The notes under the pieces: model-generated
Database searches by the model: none
The model's input: the letters and a program-made list of their open reading frames with translations, nothing else
Told to the model about the DNA's origin: nothing
Source: Sipunculus nudus
Lineage: Eukaryota > Annelida > Sipuncula > Golfingiida > Sipunculidae
Length of the DNA stretch: 64,000 nt
Direction of reading: 5' to 3'
Assembly: GCA_026874595.1 (NCBI GenBank)
Contig: CM049307.1
Coordinates: 48,707,678-48,771,677 of the forward strand
Shown here: positions 41,101 through 56,200 of the stretch, piece by piece
How positions within the stretch are numbered: the first letter of the stretch is position 1
Layout: the number at the start of each line of letters is the position of its first letter
Position numbers and translations under genes: made by a program

Positions 41101-44100
41101 CTAGTGATCAAACTTTTGGTAAGGTAAGGGGGTTTGGGGGACATCTAACTGTATGCCAAATCTGGGAGCAGAAAGCTGGCCTGGGAAGCTGGGGAGCTGA
41201 GCTATAGCAAACTGCATAACACTTGCTTGATCTAAACAAAACTTTACATGGGGCTTGAAAATTGGAATAAAATCAACAGTTTTTGATCAACTTGTTTCAA
41301 ATTTCAGATGTTTAGAGATGAAATGCTTATGGTAACATGCTGTGAAAATTAAATCCACAGCAGTTACAGGAATAAAATGTGCAATGGTCAAATCTAGGCA
41401 AAATTTAAGGTACTGATTTTATATTTATGCTAATAACTTATAAAATTTTAAAAATTCAGACCTTATTTTGGATATACAACTGAATCTTGACTAAATATAG
41501 TTATATACCTGAAAGAAAGTCTCTAGCTTCAGCAATTCTCAAGTTAAGGGAGTAAATATATTTCCTGAATTTTTACAAAGTACATTATATTTGGGCCAAT
41601 AACTTCAAGAATTTAAAAATTATTAAACTAATTTCTCATATGTACATAGGAAATATATAGAGGAATTAATATATTAAAAATGGTCAATATCAGGTCAGTT
41701 TTTTTTATATTAGGCAGTCTTGAAGTGTAACAATGGGTTTTTAATGGAAAACGGAGGTTTTTCCTTAATAATTCAAAGGAACGAAGTCCTTGTGACCCAG
41801 TTTTCGGTATGGTAGAAGATTTTGGGGCCATCTAAAGGTAAGCCAAATTTTAGATTCGTAGGTCAAATGGTTTCAAAACGTGCCAGTTTAACGGACGGAC
41901 GGATGGACGGACGGACGGACAGACGGAAAGCCGACGGACAAAGGACCACGACTATAGCTCAGATGACTTAAAGTCACCTGAGCTAAAAATGTATATTGAA
42001 TCTATGGTCACCAAACTGTCGCCAAATCCACATTTCAATGTAGACTGAAGCTGTTTTATTATGGATTGAGAATATATAGAATCACTTGGCAATAAAATGT
42101 GAACGAATCCATTTTGGCCAAATTAAGCACAAGCTAATAGGCAAAAACCCTAGCTTTGGTCCGAACCGTTTTGGTTTATTTAACGTGTGAAAGCACCAAT
42201 CCGCATTGGCCAAAATGGTTTAGGCGAGTTGCTGTATGAAAGGGGTATTACAGTGAAACCTGTGTAATAATACTACCCGTGGGACTGACCAAAAGTGGTC
42301 TTAATTCATAAGTGGTCTTATAATACAGGTGATCTTTCAGACAGGTTCCTCTTAAATGAATAAACACATGTCATTAAATTTAAAATTATCAATCCATGCT
42401 GTTTAGACTGCCTCACTTCTTCCATGATTCATCCATACTCGTAGTTCGCTTTCTGAAGGATGAGTCTTCATTTTGTCGGGAGCGAATCAATTCTAATTCT
42501 TCAAACTGACGATGAACATTGGCTCTCAGGCCCTACAAGCACACAGGAGGCAAGTGCGATCATGCAAAGAGTGAAATGTTAGACAAATATAGCGGATCCC
42601 AAGGACACAGATACCACCTAGTAGCCAGTAGGGAACTATTGAAACACGCTTGGAGTAAAGGAATATGCTGCACAGTTAAATAAATGCTTCTGGGGCACTG
42701 CAAATATCAGTCAGGGGTATACATATTAACCAATAAAAAATTAACAGATTTAAAATTGTATATTAAATGATTGATTATAATCATGAGACAATATAAGCGA
42801 GAAAACTAAAATTGTGATATTTAAAAATTTCTAAAGATTAATTCTTAGAAGTTCTAAAATGGCATAGCAGAAATAGTTCCTATTCTCATTTGGTGACATT
42901 AGTGAGAAAAACAGTCCCAGTAACACTGAATGTGTTAAATGATTATTTTGCAACATATTCCTGATATTCCAAAACCATATATTGTGTTACAACAACAGAC
43001 TGACAACACAGCTCAGAAGATATAGAGTGCAAGCACTGTATGGAAGTAAACAGAGCAGCAGCAGTAAAACAAAATACTGATAACATAAACAGTATCTGAA
43101 CCATATACATAAAGATATACATAAGCAAAGGCATACATAAGAGATAAGATACCATTTCCAGGGCTGCCTATCGCTATAAATATCAAATATCAGCTCCGGT
43201 TTGGTGATCGATAAAATTAGGTCCGTCTATCAGGAAAAATGTTAGTGCAAATTAACACAGAATTCACATTAGTTAAGAGTAAAATTTCCTTTAAATTATC
43301 TGTGCCTGGCAACAAGAAGAGATGCAGTGAAGCAATGATGGAAGTTCACATACTAGTAAGTTAAGGAACAAGAATAATAGATGGCAGGGCAACAGTGACC
43401 AGCCTACGATAGTTTGCCGTTTCTCCAATACACAGGCACAACAAATCGCTACATACAAGCACAACAATGAGATATCTTACACAGAATACTCAAAGGACAA
43501 AGACACATTGTCCATGAGACCCTGAAATCACATAAAGTACTCGTTAATGACAAATCCATGCACACACAATAGATAGTTAATTACAAAAGTTGGTCAAAAG
43601 ACTAGTATATTTATATATTGTGCAGTTCTCAACAGAATATGCATGCTCTATAAGGTCAGCTTTTCCAAAAACCTGAGAAATTTTACTGAAGTCTGCAACT
43701 AACACATTCCACACTTTACCTTTTATATGTATTACACTTAAGCTTAATATACAGTCCACAAGGTATGGATAAAAGGCCCCCCAGTGAAAAGCTCCCCTGG
43801 TCAAAACCCCCCCCTAACTAAATGATAAAGAGGACACCAGCCCCCCTCTCCAAAAAAATATTTTAAACATTATTTCAAATTCAATTTTTTTAAAATGTGT
43901 ATAACTACATTTAAAATTTTGTTTTTATAATTTATTTAAATTTATTTATCATAAGTTAAACCTGCTACAGTGAAGAAGTTATACTGTAAGATTATTGTAT
44001 ATAAACATAATTAATGATTCACTTGGTATCAACAATATAAATATCAACAATATATATATACATCATTTTTATCATGACTAATAATTCATCAAAACATTGA

Positions 44101-44123
44101 TTAATTGTATTTCCATTAAACTG

Positions 44124-44179
<56 letters not shown>

Positions 44180-44189
44180 TACATATTTA

Positions 44190-44246
<57 letters not shown>

Positions 44247-47200
44247 ATATTTAATCATAACTTTATCAGTGTAGTTCATGTAAATTTATGTGAAGCATAC
44301 ATTGATATTGCTTTTGTATATTTCACCCAAAATAGGAAATATATTGAATTTTAAGTTGCTTTGGGATAAGCAAATATCAACATACCTAAGTATAACAATT
44401 AATTGTATAAAACATCATAAAAATGATATATTGGGGGGGGGGGTTAGGGGGCTTTTGACCAGGGGGGCTTTAGTCCTAGGGGGCTTTTAACCAGGGGGCT
44501 TCTGTCCAGGGGGGCTTTTGTCCAACACCCACAGTCTGCAGTCAGACCAGACACTGGGGTTGGTTCTATATTCACCAGATTAAAGCCAGCTATTCACCTT
44601 CTGCTTTTCTGTAGAATTTACATGATTTCTTACTAATTGTGCCAACATTTTTACGTATTATGAACTCGTAATTTCTCTTGGGGAAAGTTCTTATAATGAC
44701 TCTTTGATGGATGTATCAGCTTTTTTATTTACAAGAGCTGATAGTAAACACAGCAACTTAAGGTGGTTGGTTGAATATGTGTGAAGCTGAAAGGTTATCA
44801 GTTGCAAACACATTTTGCAAAACTCTTGCATGTCAGACTTGCCACCAGATGTCCTTTTTGGATGTATTTTGATTATTTTAGCCGCCGCCCCCCCCCCCCC
44901 AACTTGTTTTAAACAATTGATGGATATAAATGAAACAAACAGCCTGTGTGGGTTATGATCAGCTCTTTTCAGGATAATTGTATCCACCATAACAAAGTTT
45001 TGCGGACACTATTTTTTTTACCGGGTTCCGCTGCCGCTGTGTTCATTTCCGGAATAGAATTCTGAGACCACTGGACAGATTTTTCCGAAACTTTACACGA
45101 TAATCGGGTCACATATGAACGGGCGCCAAAATAGTTTGCCTTGACCTCTTGCCTTTCCTCTCTTCAGTGCGTCCATCTGTGTGTCTGTTTTGACACATTA
45201 CCCACATATCTTTGGACTCGTTTGACCAATCAGAAAAAAAAATTTGCCCAAATGTAGCCCTTGGATAGCTTTATAACATACATAAAGAATGGTGGCGCCA
45301 CCTGCAACCATTTTAGCACAGCGTCCATCTGTTCATCTGCTTGGGGAAAAAATCACTCATATCTCTGCAGTGTATGGACTTATCCACCTGAAGTTTTGCA
45401 TGTGTATTCATCCTGGATAGCTTTTTTGATTTTATGACAGGTGGCGCCACCTACTCTCACGTTCAGGCTGCAGATATCTCAGGACTGGTTTGACGCATCC
45501 TCCTGAAATTTTTGCATGTGTATAGATCTCACATAGCTCTTTATTATACACAACTGGTGGCACCAGCTGCAACCATTTTTGCAGTGTTTGTCTGTTTATC
45601 TGCTGTGGGATAAAATCACTCATATTTCAGCAGTGGTTCGACTTATCTGCCTAAAATTTTGAATGTATGTACATCATGGATAGCTTTCTCGATTTGTGAC
45701 AGGTTGCACCACCTACTTTCACATTCAGGCTGCAGACATCCAGGCTTATAACTCAGGACTGTTTTGACGTATCCTCCTGATATTTTGCATGTGTATAGAT
45801 CACACACACCTCTTTATCAGACACAAAACTGGTGGCACCACCTGCGACTATTTTTGCAGTGTCCGTCTGTTTTTAACTGCCATGGGATAAAGCACTCATA
45901 TCTCGGCAGTGGTTTTACTTATCTGCAAAATATTTTGAATGTATATACATCTTGGATAGCTTTATCCATTTTGTGACAGGTGGCGCCACCTACTTTCACG
46001 TAAAGGCTGCAGACATCCAGGCTTATATCTCAGGACTGGTTTGATGTATCCTCCTGATATTTTGCATGTTTTTAGATCACACATACCTCTTTATCATACG
46101 CAAAACTGGTGGCGCCACCTGCAACCATTTTTGCACAGTGTCCGTCTGTTTGTCTGCCATGGGATAAAATCACTCATATTTTGGCAGTGGTTTGACTTGT
46201 CTGCCTAATATTTTGCATGAATATACAGCTTGGATAGCTTTCTCGATTTTGTGGCAGGTGGTGCCACCTTCTTTCATGTTCAGGCTGCAGACATCCAGGC
46301 AATCATTGTTTTCTACAGAAAATCTTAACAATTTGATGAAGAGCAAAGGAAAACATGGAACAGATGGAAATTCTTTTAAAATATAATATTTACAAGATGA
46401 TATAAAACATCTGACATTATTTATAATAAATATTTTTTAATTACAGGTAACATAAAAGATCTGATACCATATATGATGTCAGTCTTTTATCCTTTCAATT
46501 TGTTATGTTGTATGTGTAGATAGCATATATCTGAGTGACCAATTTAGCTATTGTAATAATAACTAGACATATACTAATAACTGATCACTATAAAGTAATG
46601 TACACTTGCTAACAGACAAGGATGCATATACTATTGAGAACTGAAATCAAACAAAGTTTACTTTAAAATTAACTATTTTCATGCTTTATGATCAAGCTTA
46701 TTAGCAAAATTAAACATTTAGTATGACAAAGCATGGTCACAGTGTTGATTTATCATTGCTTTATGGATAATATCATATAAATATGTATTTGATTTATCTA
46801 AATTATATGAACACTGGCCAACATAACAGTTTACCTTGACTATGAATCCCACAAAACTCCTGCGGAATGGCAGACGACATCTGAGAAACCACATGGCAAC
46901 CACATGGTACGCCAAGGAAACAGCATAGTGACCATATCTGTTGTGTGACAAAGAATTATCAAAAACAATCAAATGTATTTTTTTCTCAATTTTTATTGAC
47001 ACAAACTTTAAGAAGATATTATATTATTTTAAAAATAATTTCTGTAAGATCAAGGCAAAATAAAGGTATTATACCTAATTGCAAATTAAATCAAACACCT
47101 TAACATAAAAAAATTAAAGTATGTTATGGAATTTCCCAGGTTGTTGACTAAAAGGGACATAATCAAACACAATATTATGCCTATTCTTTCACACTATCAG

Positions 47201-50200
47201 TTCACTTTTCCTTTATACAAAAATCTATCAGCATATATCTCTGCTGGATGGACATTATGGTACTGGGCCTAATATCAATGTATTATAAAACTTGTTGCAA
47301 CAAATTTGTGAAATAGGCCCAAGGGCAACATTTTGTCAGGTAGCAATTTATTTAAAAGAGAAGATTCTATTTTTCATGTTAATTCCACAAGTTTAACAGG
47401 TGATTAGGTCCCTTTAAGCATGAATACTCGGGAACAAGGGATGCGAGTGAAAATAAACTTAAATGGAACTCTGCAAAAGGACAATATTTTTACTGTGTCA
47501 TTGCAGTATGACTCATTACTATCTCAGAATTAAAGAACAGGTCAGGTACAAGAAATACCAAATTTATACAAAATAAATTTGGATCCCTGGGAGCAAATAT
47601 CTTTCTTTTTTGTGCAGCACTGTCTTAAATTCTTAATTCCCCCTTCCTAATGATTTGTTATTTGGGTATTCATCCCCCAGTGTAAATTGTAAACTCCCCT
47701 CTCCCGTAATCCTGGATCTGCCCCTGCCAAAATATAATGACATAAAACAAAGCTGACAAATGTAAATTTGTCACAAAAAGGGAATTCTGACCTATGATTA
47801 GGTAAAACAGTCTGTGCATTTTGTGAGAAAATGTAGTCTGTTTACTTATTTGTATGGAAATGCAAATTATTCTTCTAGTTAAAATACTCGTTGTATTAGC
47901 ATACTTACTTGAAAGGGTTGGTGTACGGCAAGGCAATGGCAAACACACTCATGTACTGGTCTTCAACAAAGTTGGTGTACAACTGAGGCAGATGTATCAG
48001 ACCTACAGAATTATACATATATACTGAATACATGTCATCACAGTCATAGTTTACAATGTCTCTTGGGATGAAACATCAAAATGTGCCTCATAGTCATAAA
48101 GTACTAATATTTAACAACATCTTACATCCCTCACAGCAGTGGTCATACAATGCAGTTGTTCCATATCACCTTTGCTGTAATTGCTGGCAGCTGCTTAGTT
48201 CTTCAGGTTTCTCAACACCAGGGCTGACACAGGGACAAGAATCAAATGAGGGAAGGGGGGGGGGGGTCTTAGTTTAAAACTTGGGAGTTGGATTCACAAG
48301 GCAATACAATGCTCTTATTGGTTAGATAACAATATTATGCCCTGTGCCAGCAACGAAAGTGAAACCCATAAAGCTTTGTAATACAAAGCAGCAATTAAAG
48401 CAGGGGAGGTCTGGAAGAACTGCAGTGTATATAACTGCTGCGTGAGGAGTGTTACAGCATCAATGAATTAAAGATTTAAACATGCATCATTGTTGTGAAA
48501 TACTCTTTATATGATGCTATAAAGCAAAAATGTTTAAAACAATGGCAAGATGATGCAATCAAATAAATAATGAAAGATGAATAATGTATAGTGGAAGTAT
48601 ACAGGGCACTTCACCATAGTAATAGCACAAAAGTTAGCAACAGACAACAAGATGTAAATGCAGTGGGACAAGTGTCTTAATGCCCAACAGCCATTTAAGA
48701 CCACCCTTAAGTGAACTTAACCCATTCACACAGGTTATAACTGACACATCCCATAAGACCACCTGTGAATTAAGACCACCTTTGGCACAGTCCCTTGGGT
48801 GGTCTTATAACACAGGTTTCACTGTACATGATATGTACTCACTGGATAAAAACTCCATCAATGGTATTGCCATGGCAACCGTTGCAGACACCTGTGAGAG
48901 CTTGAGGAGAACAGCAGGTAGCTGTCTCATCATGACTTCCTGCATGTCGTATGCACATACTGTCAGTGCCCGCACACAGATCCTTGAACACTTAGACACC
49001 AGGCCAAACTCCAGGCACTTCACAAGGTCACGCTTCACAGGGAAATATCAAAAATGAATATGAGGCATGACTGACATACACATTGTCTACCTTAATGATT
49101 TTAAGTAACAATGAATATTAAGAAGTGATGTAAATTACAGCTAATCCCCCCTTAATCAAGAAAGCATTTTTCATTTTATATTGATGTTAGTAACAGGTAT
49201 TATATTTTTGCTTGCTTCCTTTTCTCAATGCCAACAGTCTGTATATTCTCACACACTTGCCAAAATACACTTAATTCACATTGGTTTTGCACTGGTTTCT
49301 AAAATTTTATCCAACATATTACACTCTGAGATACAGGTTGAGATAATACAGTAAACAAAGGAACTCAAAGATGGGAAGACTAGTTAGCAGCATTGCCAAC
49401 CAGATATAATTAGTTAGGAAAATACATTCTTTTTAACAGTTAATTTACTCTTGATGATAAAATAACTTGATATATATCCTGTAACTACTAGAAAAGATAA
49501 AACTACTGGTATAAGCACAATCAAAATGTAGGTAAGCTGTACATGAATCAATAACAAATGTAATCATAATCTGCAGAAGAAATAATAAACAGCTCACCTG
49601 TCGAGGTTTGTCCATGATGACATGATAAGATGTGAGAGCCGTCAGCACCGGGAACAGGTAACAATGGAAGTCAGACTTTGTCATTTTCTCTGGTCTGTTA
49701 ATTAACTTGTCAGGCAGGCCACGACTAGAATCCCCTACCTGTGTCATACATAACATGTATAAAGTCAGACATTAATGCAAGGCTATTATGAAACTTGATG
49801 AGATACATTACTGAGAAAAGTGTGTCCAAACTAAGTATGAAGCACCTGTACATATCAACAAGTCTAGAGGAGAACCTGTCTGAAACATATGAGCTCATTG
49901 AGACATTCTTCTGGTTTGTCATTAAGGAATGGAACCTCATCTTTACACTATCATTCTGTTGCAGCAATGCTTCCAAAGACATTGATTCAGCAAGTCATTT
50001 AATGTGTACAACCTGAGTATGATGCACCTGTATGTATCAACAAGTTAGTAAGTCTCAGGGAGAACCTGTCTAAAACAAGTGAGCTGAATGTAACATTTTT
50101 CTGGTTGGGTGGTAAGAAATGGAAACCCATCATCAAACTATCAAGCCCCTGGTAGCTATGCTTTCAGAGCCCTTGGCTCATTGAGATAGTCTGGGATGTA

Positions 50201-53200
50201 TTTCATGAATAACAAGCAAATTCAAGGAATTATTGTCCTCCGCTTGTGCCTTCAAGTGATGAATATGTGCAAAAAATTTAACCATGCTCAGCAGATGGCA
50301 GCACTAGGCAGTTACTGCAAAAATTCAAGTAATTTATGCCCACCGCCACCCACACCTGTTGGTGATTAGTGAAACTAAATGTGCTGATTCATCATATCAA
50401 AATGAAATATCATATTGTATTATTATCTTGTGAGAGAAAACACTCCTTAACCAATCTTAACCAAGTTAAGCATGAGAGCAAACACTGACCCAAATTTGAA
50501 GAAAATCGGAAAATATTTAGGAAAGTTATGGCACAGAAACAAAAACCTGATGGACAAACAGACAGAGGGACAGACAGACAAACCCAAATCAATGTCCCAG
50601 ATTCTGAGGAAGTGGAGGACAATAAACAGGGCAAATGAAGCTATCGAATGATACACTTGTTCTAAACAACTGCCAGAGCATGTCTGCTGCAATTTTAGAC
50701 CAAATGTTAAGCATCGCCAAAAGGGTATCATGTCTCTTTCCAATCATATAAAGCCACATAAACCCATTCCATTTCAGGTGGATGTGTTATATTCAGATGT
50801 CATTTGAACAATGTATTGCTTATATTTGATTCATTGGATTTGTTTAACAGTTGTGATTTCGGCCCAAACCCTTGCAGACTTGTTCTCTTTTCATGAAACA
50901 GTTACCAGTATGGCTTGGTGAATTAAGGTCTCTGACAGCTTAGCCGCAAAAAGCTTGATAGTATGAAGATTTTCTCTCAGTTTAAAAAAAAGATTAGTAG
51001 CATCAGGAATCAAAGCCCAAAAAATGTGTATTTGACATTAATGGAGAAATATCTTCCATGACATGAAATTTTCGGCTAAACATTTTCAGCTAAGGGCCTG
51101 GACAGCTGAGTGGTAAAACGCTTGGCTCTCTCCGCTGGCGACCCGGGTTCGATCCCCGGCGTTGCTATGAGAGTGGGTTGTAGTTGCCCGTCCAAGGCCG
51201 GTGGTTTTCTCCAGGTACTCAGGTTTCCTCCACCTCTTCAGACTACCGAACGCCATCACCGGAGCCATGGAGAGTGCCTCGATTAGTTATTATAACTATT
51301 TGTACAATCCATGTAAAATAAATAAGTTTATATTTATTTATATTTATTTATAACAGATACCATGTGTCAGTAGCCTGTTTGGGGGTATCAAAATGGTCAT
51401 CTCTATTTTCCAGGTATGATCAGGCAAATATGCCTGCCAAAGCACAAACATAAGTCTATTTAAATATACTTCGTATAACATTAAGGACTAAATAAAGTAG
51501 ACTGCAGCTGTGAAGAAAAATGAAAATTTTCAAGTCTCAAAAGACTTTATTTTTTTTTAAATGTCGGGATAACAGCCTGAAATAGCTTCATCTACTGAAA
51601 TCTGTTGCTAGAAATCAGTCATCAAAGGAGCTAGATCTACAGCCTTTTTGACCAACTGGCCAGATCTCACTTGAAACACATAAAATCTTTACCATGGTGA
51701 AGAGACTTGTACAGAACTGTTGGAAGTGATCCAGGGGGATTGTGAGGAGCAGCCCTTTGTTCTGTAACATCACTGGCAGCTGCTCTAGTACCAACTTCAG
51801 CACTGTCCAGTCCAGCTCCTGTAACAGTTGACACATTAAATTGATATTTAAGAATCCACTGGGGGCACCTGCGATCAATATGTAGCTGATTTTGTTTACC
51901 ATTTCCCTATGACAACACTGGGCAAGCCCCTTGGGATCTCCTTGGATTTTCAAATAACTGATTATGACATATTATCATTGAGAGTCCCTACCATGTGAAT
52001 GGTTTGGCCAATCATTGTTCTGAATTTCATTTACTGCGTGTCTGTTGAGCAAATTATTGCTTGACCTGGAGAAAATCGTACATGTCCATCAGTTGATTTT
52101 GACCAGCAAACCAGCAGCCAATCCAAATGGACTTCTGTAACTCTTGTGGCCATATGAACTTTGAATGTTAAACAATACTACAGTGAAAGCTGCACGTGAA
52201 TACATTAAGGTACTTTTAAGAAGCTTGACGTAATGAAAGTCCATTAACATCTAACTTTTATTTCTTGTTCAACAAGATGTACAGAATATTGCCCTATCAG
52301 TCCCAAGGTTTGTGAGCCATGTCATATAGAGAACATAGCACAAGAACCTTTGTTCACACATAATGTCCCAGCCATTCAGGTAAGTCATTAGATTACTTTT
52401 GGGGGCCATGGTGTAATGGTTAAGGTGCTGGGCTGATGATCAGGAGGTCAGGAGTTCAAATCCCATTCAGACCCCACCATGCCATGACCCTAGGGCAAGG
52501 TCCCAACCAGAAGTTCGCCTCTGTCCACCCAGCAGTAGAAATGGGAAGCAGTAAATACTGGGAAGGAAACCTGCGATGGACTGGCGTCCCATCCAGGAAG
52601 AGTTGAACTCTAAGTCGCCTCATGCTACAGAAACTGGGATAATAAGAGGGGTAGGGTGGGGGGGGGGGGGGGAAATCTGTCAAAGTAACTTCTGACTTCT
52701 GAGATGATATAAATGTCAATGTGGTTCAAAGGATCATAACCATAGATATAAAATCTATGAGACATATCCTTCATGATGTAAAAAATAATTAAAGCTGCTC
52801 TCATCTTTACAGGAATCACATTCTGGAGTATCAGACATCGTAAACATTAATTTTGATAGTCATGCAACGTGACCTGATTTTTTTTTACTTAATCTTACAT
52901 TTTGTCCCCCCCCCCCCAAAAAAAAAAACCAAAAAAAAAACAAGTACAGTGTGAATGAAAGTCAATATAGCTATCAGTCCATAGTAATATCATACCTGTT
53001 CCAAACAGACCAGAATACAGCTGAATGCTTGGTTGAAGGAGAGGATGGTGGTCTTGCCAGCAGAGGGCAGCAGTGGAGAGGCGGCAGCCGATGATGCTGG
53101 ACTGGCTGACAATGTTGAATCATTCTTCTCCGGTTCATCTCTGTAAGTGTATACCACATGAGTTCAATCACACTCACTGCAGATATAATGGTGTTAAATG

Positions 53201-56200
53201 CTTCAGGTAATTAGCTTTCATTTAAGCATTCTCCACCCAAAACCTTCCAAGAAATTAGTTTCAAACTGTTTCAAAAACACCACCCCTTAGTTAAACAATG
53301 GGGATTTAAAGAAGGCAGGGTATAATTCAGGAAAGATGAAAAGTTTAAACATTATTTATTTTATAAATCATTTTCCATAACAAGCCAATCTCTCACATGC
53401 AATTCATTTTTGACTGAACATCCATAACCATCTGCAAAGCGACTGATTATTAAAAAAATAAGATTTTCTTAAATCAATGAACAACTAGATATTTCTTGGA
53501 ACCGCAGGTGCCATAGTATCCCAAGACAATTAACCCCTGCCCTCCCCTAAGCCCATGATAAGATGCATCTAACCTGTAAGTTTGGTGACTGTACCAACAT
53601 TTTTTTTTTGAGTTATTGCCGTAATTTCATTTTAACATTATTGCTGCTGTGACCTTGAAAAAATGTATCAAGGTCATCCATGTTCAAATTTGACCTAGCC
53701 GTTGATAAGATGCATCAAACTTGTGGGTTTGGTGACTGTACCTCAAATTCTTACAAAGTTATTGCGTTAACATCATTTTTACAAGAAAACGACACAAGGT
53801 GGCACCACCTGTCTTCTGCAAAAGACAAAGCTATCCAAGATCTTCGGTCAATTTGATTTTTGGATCATTCCATGTATCCCTTGCTGAGATATTAAAGATT
53901 TTGTGTGAATTTCACCAAATATGGGAATATTCAAGGTCAAGGCCACTCTCACAGGAAAGGTCATGACCTCAATTTAAATAAACATCATCCCATAACCCAT
54001 ATCTATGTATATGCATAATGTAAAAAAATCTGTCCATTAGTTTTTGACTTATAATGCTAAATGTACTGTCAAGTGGCAATTTTGGGGGTATTAAAAGGCA
54101 CGAAAATAAGTAAAGAATTATAGGTGGCACCACCAGTTTCTAGAACCTGACAACCCTATCCATGATCTTCGATCAATTTGATTTTTGGATCAATCCATGC
54201 AAGATTTCTTGAAATATTAAAGAATTTGTGTGATTTTCCCCAAATTTGACCTATTCAAGGTCAAGGACACTCTCCTGGCCTCATTTTGAATAAGCGTCAT
54301 CCTCTCACCCATATCTATACATATACCAAGTTTGGTAAAGATCCATGAAATATTTTTTTAGTTATCGTGCCAAAAAGATTAATAAGCGGCGGCGGCGGGA
54401 CCGTCATGAAAACATAGTATCCCCCGACTTTGTCTGGGGATACAATAATTATGTAAAGTGACTAGGTTTACTAAATGGAATTTCTGTTCAAATTTTAATA
54501 TACTTTTTCTCAGACTTTAATATACCCTTTCACAGGATTTAATATTACCTTCTCAGAATTTAATAAACCCTTTCTCAAAATACAATATACCTTTCTCATA
54601 TTTAATATACCTTTCTCAAAATTTAATATACCTATCTGAGAATTTAATATATCCTTTCTCAGCTGACTCATGGGTGTACACCATGGAGACCATCTACTTC
54701 AAGTATACACAATGTTTGATAAGCTTGATGACATGTGGGTAGGACATATCAGTATAAAACTTACCTGAAAACACAGGAGATATATGGGCTGCTTCTTGGT
54801 GGTTTGCTTTGTCCCAGTCCTCTCAAGCCGAGACGACCAAACTCATCACAATACAGGCCCAGGAAACACTCAAACACCTTTTAAATATCACGAGAGAACT
54901 AGCTATCTATCCATTTTCTGTATATAATTCACAGTACACTATGTACCCTTATAATAATAATACCAAGGAGGTTAAAATTAAACAGGAGAGTGTCCAGCAT
55001 CAATGAAACCTGCATCCCAGTCCCCGAAGTTTTATATTGCTGCTGCCGCGTAATGTAATCACAGTCAATCGTTACTGTGACATCTCGCATAAGTCAGAAA
55101 GTACAAATACTGCATCTTATGCTGCTTTTTGCAGCTAAGCATTAGCACTGTTTTGCTTGATGATTCACATGAAATTTCATTAAATTATATGCAAGCAGAA
55201 GTTTAATGTATACAAATGGAAGCCTAACTAAAAGACACATTCATGCACAGTCACAGGGTAATAAATCTTTAGATACCAGTTGCCATACTGGGTGTTTTTG
55301 GAGTCCCTTGTCTTTCAATCTCAGCTTGTCCAGTGTTAAGCAGTGCAGGGTGTATATGTGATATGGGATAGTACTGTGAAATTTTTTTACCTGGCTTACG
55401 GCACAGTTACACTGTCATTTTTATTTTCCTGTAAATTTAAAGTTTGTCTGCATACCCTTGATCTAATTTCTTCACATGTAACTTTAAGGTAAACCAAGCC
55501 ATTTCCTTAAGATTTGTCTGTCCCAGCTGAGAAATTTATCTAGTAGGGGACTGATATGACAACTTCCTTGCCAAGCGATACTGTGGTCCTCAGCGAGAAA
55601 AATGTGATATATCAAGGATAGAGCTATAGGCAAGCGCATATACCCTGATCAAACAGCTTTCCCACCTAGGCGTGAGGTTTCTTATCAAGATCGCAGTGAC
55701 ACTGGCCTGACCTGTGTTTGAAGTAAACTCTCCTGGCAAAATTTAACCTCCTTGACATAACCAAGAGACCATCAATTGCTACAGTTTATGTTCATTTCAG
55801 CCCCATTTTTAAATGTTTGTCGGGATTAATTTCCAACTGCAAAGCTCATCCCAACAAATGGCACAAAAGGTCAATGGTCATGTGTCAAAATAATCACCTT
55901 TGAGAGTTGCTGATAATATCATATACTGATTCTACAGGATATAAACAGCTACACAGTGGCTACTCATACAGGGACAGATTTGATCTTTCAATTCATGGGA
56001 AAGGGCTAATAAATATTGAAACATTAACTTGTGATTAAATGTCAGCACATAGTTACTGTGGTTGCCTTTTTATATGCAACGGTTTCAAATTTGAAATATT
56101 TGCAAAAGGGAATTTATTGCAAAAAATTAAACCTTCGTGAATGAGGAGTTCCACTAAAATGTCATATTGAAAGGTAAAAGACAGTTATGAATAATAATAA

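Noticed and set aside
44097-44354. Ile/Tyr repeat protein frame
   Set aside because: It is a translation of the (AT)n tract.
51106-51170. Possible tRNA gene
   Set aside because: It is followed by a SINE central domain and tail; poor acceptor pairing.
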